6,724 bases of DNA from Spirochaetales bacterium (GTDB lineage: Bacteria > Spirochaetota > Spirochaetia > DTKZ01). The stretch is taken from contig JAISAF010000131.1 in NCBI GenBank assembly GCA_031266855.1, forward strand, positions 1 to 6,724, written 5' to 3'. The notes under the pieces were generated by a model. That model had not been told where the DNA came from, searched no databases, and saw only the letters and a list, made by a program, of their open reading frames with translations. Made by a program: the position numbers and the translations under genes. Positions 5,636 to 6,724 of this stretch are shown here, piece by piece. The first letter of the stretch is position 1, and every line of letters begins with the position of its first letter.

Positions 5636-5857
5636 ATGAACGACAGAATCGATTTTATTGCCTATTGTATTGAAGAATTCAAGGAAAATGAAAAACTGAC
5701 CGGAAAAGAAGTAATCGGCCTTTTCAACCGTTATGATATTATTTCGTACATCAAATCCGCCTATGACGCCCTCCACGTTATGGGCGGTTTAGCCATAACC
5801 AACGACATAAAAAGCCTCATTGCAGGGGCTGCGATGAAACAGGAGAAACCGCTATGA
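5636..5857 (+). CDS. DUF3791-like small protein a
   Basis: 73 aa, starting one base after the X1 stop with a strong GAGGAGG site at 5623-5629. Its core matches the DUF3791 pattern as I know it: FIAYCIEEF (7-15), LTGKEV (21-26), LF..Y (29-33), a conserved Ile39, then Y..LH (43-47) and a closing DIKSLI (57-62). DUF3791 proteins are short, uncharacterised, and often encoded beside DUF3990 genes. This association suggests they act together, for example as antitoxin or cofactor of the ART-like protein, but I know of no experimental proof. The last residues (AAMKQEKPL) are outside the family core. The gene overlaps the next by four bases (ATGA). Confidence 0.75.
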   Translation: MNDRIDFIAYCIEEFKENEKLTGKEVIGLFNRYDIISYIKSAYDALHVMGGLAITNDIKSLIAGAAMKQEKPL

Positions 5858-6093
5858 TCCCTCCCATCGAAGACAGAAACAGCGCTACCTGGAGCGATGA
5901 AAACCTGCTCATTGTCTGTGCCGTGGAAGGCTACGCCCACCGGCATAACATGACGACCCAGGAAACCTTGAAGCTTTTCAGGGAATACGGCGTAACTGGG
6001 GCAATACGGCAGGGTTACGGCCCTTTGCACACCCAGGATATAGACGAGACCATTTATTTTGCGGAAGATTATATAGAGGCCCGGCGGAAATGA
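5854..6093 (+). CDS. DUF3791-like small protein b
   Basis: 79 aa, overlapping the previous gene by ATGA and preceded by AGGAGA (5841-5846). It is a divergent homologue of protein a. The residues LF..Y (41-45), Ile51, Y55 and LH (58-59) align with those of protein a at a constant offset of 12. It carries an extra N-terminal stretch of about 12 residues, and its tail (ETIYFAEDYIEARRK) replaces the DIKSLI end. The gene ends by overlapping ART2 (ATGA), so it immediately precedes and is coupled to the second ART-like gene. Divergence between the two copies would fit partner-specific pairing, protein a with ART1 and b with ART2, but pairing cannot be read from sequence alone. Confidence 0.7.
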   Translation: MIPPIEDRNSATWSDENLLIVCAVEGYAHRHNMTTQETLKLFREYGVTGAIRQGYGPLHTQDIDETIYFAEDYIEARRK

Positions 6094-6566
6094 CGCTATT
6101 CCACGGTTCAAATGCTGATTTTGACAAGGTTTCACTTGATTTTGCCAAGGACAGGCGGGATTTCGGCAGGGGCTTTTATACAACCACTATCAGGGAACAG
6201 GCGGCGGACTGGGCGGGAATTATATGCAGACGGCATAAAACCAAAACTGCGTATCTTTATACATTTGAATTCTCAGCAGTTGACCTAACAGTAAAAACCT
6301 TTGGGGCTATATCAAGAGACTGGCTTGATTTTATCATTGAAAACCGTATCAGGGGCGGTACACAGCATGCCTTTGATATTGTTACCGGGCCTGTCGCAAA
6401 TGACAGGACTATGGATACTATAGGATTTTTTCTTGCCGGTATTTATTCTGTAGAAGAAGCATTGAGACGGCTGGAATATATGGAGCCAAATGATCAGCTT
6501 TCGTTGCATACCGCAAAGGCTATTGCAAATTTAAGATTTATAAGGAAAGACAAATGGAATGTGTAA
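6090..6566 (+). CDS. ART2: DUF3990-like putative ADP-ribosyltransferase-fold protein
   Basis: 158 aa, beginning MTLFHGS, so it lacks the N-terminal extension of ART1. The ATG overlaps the previous stop (ATGA), with weak GAGG/CGG sequence upstream. Motifs shared with ART1 are HGS (5-7), DFGRGFYTT (24-32), WLDF (78-81), NR (85-86), GPVAND (100-105), GIY (117-119) and a late NDQ (134-136). The presumed H-Y-Q triad is His5, Tyr30 and Gln136. Outside these blocks the two proteins differ substantially, as expected of an old duplication or of independent acquisition. There is no signal peptide or membrane segment. Same cautious interpretation as ART1: a putative NAD-using enzyme, perhaps a toxin or effector, kept with small partner proteins. 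It overlaps the following X2 gene by 13 nt. Confidence 0.75.
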   Translation: MTLFHGSNADFDKVSLDFAKDRRDFGRGFYTTTIREQAADWAGIICRRHKTKTAYLYTFEFSAVDLTVKTFGAISRDWLDFIIENRIRGGTQHAFDIVTGPVANDRTMDTIGFFLAGIYSVEEALRRLEYMEPNDQLSLHTAKAIANLRFIRKDKWNV

Positions 6567-6724
6567 ATAATATTTATTTTTGGAAAAAAAGAGAGCTTAC
6601 TTTTTATATTTGTTATAAAATCAGGCAGATTCTTGATCTCCTTGCCCAAAAGGAAAACCGCGGTTTCGATGAAGTCTATGCGGATTTTCTTGAATCAAAT
6701 ACTTACCAGGCGATACAGGATACC
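6554..6724 (+). CDS. X2: second small helical partner protein, truncated by the window end
   Basis: 57 codons are open to the window edge from the ATG at 6554, preceded by AAGGAAAG (6542-6549). It starts 13 nt inside the ART2 gene, exactly as X1 starts 13 nt inside ART1. The visible protein has a charged, helical middle and the stretch GFDEVYADFLESNTYQAIQD, which aligns with the X1 segment AFRLLYASFLYSKFEKEAT (YA.FL.S conserved). Its start MECVNNIYFW... is unusual for the family, and a downstream start is possible. The missing C-terminal part should carry the KLW-like motif if the homology is real. It implies the cassette continues beyond this window, perhaps with another DUF3791 gene. Confidence 0.6.
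   Translation, partial: MECVNNIYFWKKRELTFYICYKIRQILDLLAQKENRGFDEVYADFLESNTYQAIQDT

Overview
The window looks like accessory and intergenic-rich DNA from a host-associated anaerobic spirochaete, most likely a Treponema of the gut or termite-gut kind. This is an inference. It rests on the signal-peptide style of the secreted protein (a short hydrophobic stretch ending FCLFAQ), a small NERLY-type protein remnant, dense palindromic intergenic repeats, and DUF3990/DUF3791-type genes. No rRNA, tRNA or housekeeping marker is present, so the genus is not proven.

Layout. Positions 21-223 hold a block of perfect hairpins and short direct repeats. Positions 251-3004 hold a compact three-gene ABC importer operon on the + strand, with its own promoter: lipoprotein substrate-binding protein, membrane permease and ATPase. 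It belongs to the TrpXYZ-like family, which imports aromatic amino acids in characterised members. Positions 3058-3297 hold a second hairpin block that shares an 18-bp module with the first, in the opposite orientation, so the operon is flanked by inverted copies of one mosaic repeat family. Positions 3331-3721 are repeat-rich DNA with three copies of an 18-bp motif and a probable small-protein remnant on the - strand (3367-3480). Positions 3720-4499 encode a secreted protein of unknown function on the - strand, with a good sigma-70-type promoter at 4522-4550.

Positions 4751-6724 are the most interesting part: a tightly packed + strand operon of six small genes behind a strong extended -10 promoter. 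A tandem 11-bp repeat sits at the predicted transcription start. The gene order is ART1 (DUF3990-like), small helical protein X1, DUF3791-like a, DUF3791-like b, ART2 (DUF3990-like), small helical protein X2, which runs off the window end. Both ART-like genes overlap their following X gene by exactly 13 nt, so the operon looks like two copies of one cassette. The two DUF3990 proteins keep an H...Y...Q pattern compatible with the H-Y-[EDQ] class of ADP-ribosyltransferase-like folds. The small partners are good candidates for inhibitors or adaptors, as in a toxin-antitoxin or effector-immunity module. That functional reading is inference; the architecture is directly visible.
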